64,000 bases of DNA from Bacteroides thetaiotaomicron VPI-5482 (GTDB lineage Bacteria > Bacteroidota > Bacteroidia > Bacteroidales > Bacteroidaceae): NCBI RefSeq assembly GCF_000011065.1, contig NC_004663.1, positions 558,001-622,000 of the forward strand. The letters are read 5' to 3'. A program made the position numbers and the translations under genes. A model generated the notes under the pieces. It had not been told where the DNA came from, did no database searches, and was given only the letters and a program-made list of their open reading frames with translations. Position 1 is the stretch's first letter. Every line of letters begins with the position of its first letter. This document shows positions 62,545 through 64,000 of the stretch, piece after piece.

Positions 62545-64000
62545 ATGAAGAAATACATCTTTTCGCTTGTCTGCTTGTGCTGTGCATTGTTGCCTGCCCT
62601 CGAAGGACAAGCTGCTCTCCATGAGCATCCCGAATATCCGGATTTACGTAAATCGGATGCAAACATCGTAGGTCATATCCTTGATAAAAACACCAAAGAA
62701 CACCTGCCTTATATTACTGTGGCATTGAAAGGTACAACGATCGGTACTGTGACCGATGCTACCGGACACTACTTTTTGAAGAACCTCCCCGAAGGTAACT
62801 TCGTGCTTGAAGTCAGCTCAGTAGGTTATAAAACCGTAAGACGCAATGTAACACTGAAGAAAGGCCGTACGCTGGAAGAAGATTTTGAAATAGAAGAAGA
62901 TGCGGTTGCCTTGGACGGCGTAGTTGTTTCCGCCAATCGTAACGAGACCACCCGTCGTTTAGCGCCTACTTTGGTGAATGTAGTCGATATGAAAATGTTT
63001 GAAACGACCAACTCCACTACTCTGGCACAGGGATTGAGCTTTCAGCCGGGAGTACGCGTAGAATCCAACTGTCAGAATTGTGGTTTCCAGCAAGTACGTA
63101 TTAACGGTTTGGATGGTCCTTATACACAAATCTTGCTTGATTCCCGTCCGATTTTCAGTGCACTTTCGGGTGTATATGGCATTGAGCAGATTCCTGCCAG
63201 CATGATAGAGCGTGTGGAAGTAATGCGTGGAGGCGGTTCAGCTTTGTTCGGGTCGTCTGCCATTGCCGGTACAATCAATATTATTACTAAAGAGCCGATT
63301 CGCAATTCAGGAATGTTGTCTCATACCATTACCGGTATTGGAGATGGAGACGCTTTCGATAATAATACTGCTTTGAATGCCTCTCTTGTAACGGACGATC
63401 AGCGTGCCGGTTTATATATCTTTGGTCAGAACCGCCACCGTTCGGCATACGACCATGATGGAGACGGATATTCTGAAATACCGAAAATACATGGCCAGAC
63501 AATCGGTTTCCGTTCCTTCCTGAAAACGACTACTTATTCAAAACTGACTTTCGAATATCATCATATGGAAGAATTCCGCAGGGGAGGAGACTTACTGAAC
63601 CGTCCGCCTCATGAAGCGAATGTGGCCGAACAGACAGAACATTCCATCAATGGCGGTGGATTGAAATATGACTATTTCTCACCAAACGAGAAGCACCGTT
63701 TTAATGTGTTTGCATCCGCACAACACATCAATCGTGACAGCTATTATGGTGGCGGGCAGGATCTGAATGCTTACGGAAACACTACCGACCTGAACTGGAT
63801 GGCAGGATCACAATATGTCTACAGCTTCGGAAAATGTATTTTTATGCCTTCGGACCTGACTGCCGGAATCGAATTCAACCAGGATAAGCTGGAAGACAAT
63901 ATGTGGGGATATCACCGCACGGTAGATCAAAAAGTAAATATCGGTAGCGCTTTCCTGCAAAATGAATGGAAGAACGATCATTGGGGATTCTTGCTTGGCG
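62545..64000 (+). CDS. TonB-dependent outer-membrane receptor (3' end outside window)
   Basis: About 485 residues visible. A signal peptide ends near EGQA (residue 23). A carboxypeptidase-regulatory-like domain follows (about 42-120, IVGHILDKNTKEHLPYITVALKG split), then TonB box text LDGVVVSANR, the plug with NCQNCGFQQVRINGLDG, ILLDSRPIFSAL and GGGSALFGSSAIAGTINIITKEP, and the first barrel strands. The CxxC in the plug is unusual among TonB receptors in general but I have seen it in related Bacteroidetes receptors. The ligand is unknown; context (His-rich protein, metal exporter, shared promoter box) points to a metal or metal complex, with cobalamin an alternative. Confidence 0.9.
   Translation, partial: MKKYIFSLVCLCCALLPALEGQAALHEHPEYPDLRKSDANIVGHILDKNTKEHLPYITVALKGTTIGTVTDATGHYFLKNLPEGNFVLEVSSVGYKTVRRNVTLKKGRTLEEDFEIEEDAVALDGVVVSANRNETTRRLAPTLVNVVDMKMFETTNSTTLAQGLSFQPGVRVESNCQNCGFQQVRINGLDGPYTQILLDSRPIFSALSGVYGIEQIPASMIERVEVMRGGGSALFGSSAIAGTINIITKEPIRNSGMLSHTITGIGDGDAFDNNTALNASLVTDDQRAGLYIFGQNRHRSAYDHDGDGYSEIPKIHGQTIGFRSFLKTTTYSKLTFEYHHMEEFRRGGDLLNRPPHEANVAEQTEHSINGGGLKYDYFSPNEKHRFNVFASAQHINRDSYYGGGQDLNAYGNTTDLNWMAGSQYVYSFGKCIFMPSDLTAGIEFNQDKLEDNMWGYHRTVDQKVNIGSAFLQNEWKNDHWGFLLG

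Noticed and set aside
1..64000. CRISPR arrays, tRNA or rRNA genes
   Set aside because: No regularly spaced repeats and no tRNA- or rRNA-like sequence noticed on either strand; a dedicated scan was not possible.

Overview
The window looks like a gut Bacteroides chromosome, close to the B. thetaiotaomicron group. From memory the gene order resembles the B. thetaiotaomicron BT0455 to about BT0500 segment with capsule locus CPS2; I could not run a search to confirm this. Supporting signs are SusC/SusD and TonB-receptor genes, lipoproteins with Bacteroidetes-type lipoboxes, promoters of the form TTG-N20-TAnnTTTG, and a UpxY-type antiterminator heading a capsule operon.

Layout. (1) 1-14833, plus strand: a tight operon of exo-acting enzymes for sialylated host glycans: sialidase (5' end outside the window), three GH20 hexosaminidase-type proteins, a two-domain sialate O-acetylesterase, a GH2 beta-mannosidase and a GH2 beta-galactosidase, closed by a clear terminator. 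Together they could remove sialic acid and its O-acetyl groups, galactose, GlcNAc/GalNAc and the core beta-mannose. (2) 14977-37424, plus strand: a capsular polysaccharide operon. It has a promoter, a leader hairpin, upxY, the dTDP-L-rhamnose genes rmlACDB, flippase, an FrhB-like iron-sulfur protein, a probable polymerase, a pyruvyltransferase-family protein, four glycosyltransferases, an acyltransferase, four genes for GDP-D-glycero-alpha-D-manno-heptose, the initiating sugar-phosphate transferase, and Wza- and Wzc-type export proteins. The central genes are very AT-rich; the 3' third of wzc is not. (3) 37523-42171: two terminators, then an orphan SusC/SusD pair. (4) About 42180-43640: an IS110-family element whose noncoding left end folds like a bridge RNA. 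(5) 43684-48278: hexuronate catabolism (uxaA and a LacI-type regulator on minus, kdgK and eda on plus) with two near-identical perfect operators in the divergent control region. (6) 48480-59021, minus strand: a small membrane protein and an hmuYRSTUV-type haem operon. Its CobN-like hmuS is split by a frameshift and carries a Met-rich insertion. (7) 59081-64000, plus strand: a CDF metal exporter, an AspT/YidE-type transporter, a His-rich small membrane protein and the start of a TonB receptor.

The points most worth following up are: a TAGGTATTG box at the same place relative to three promoters (hmu operon, CDF exporter, last TonB receptor), which suggests one metal or haem regulon; the predicted bridge RNA; the paired LacI-type operators; the capsule leader attenuator; and the hmuS frameshift with its Met-rich insert. 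Regulatory calls are by-eye pattern matches.
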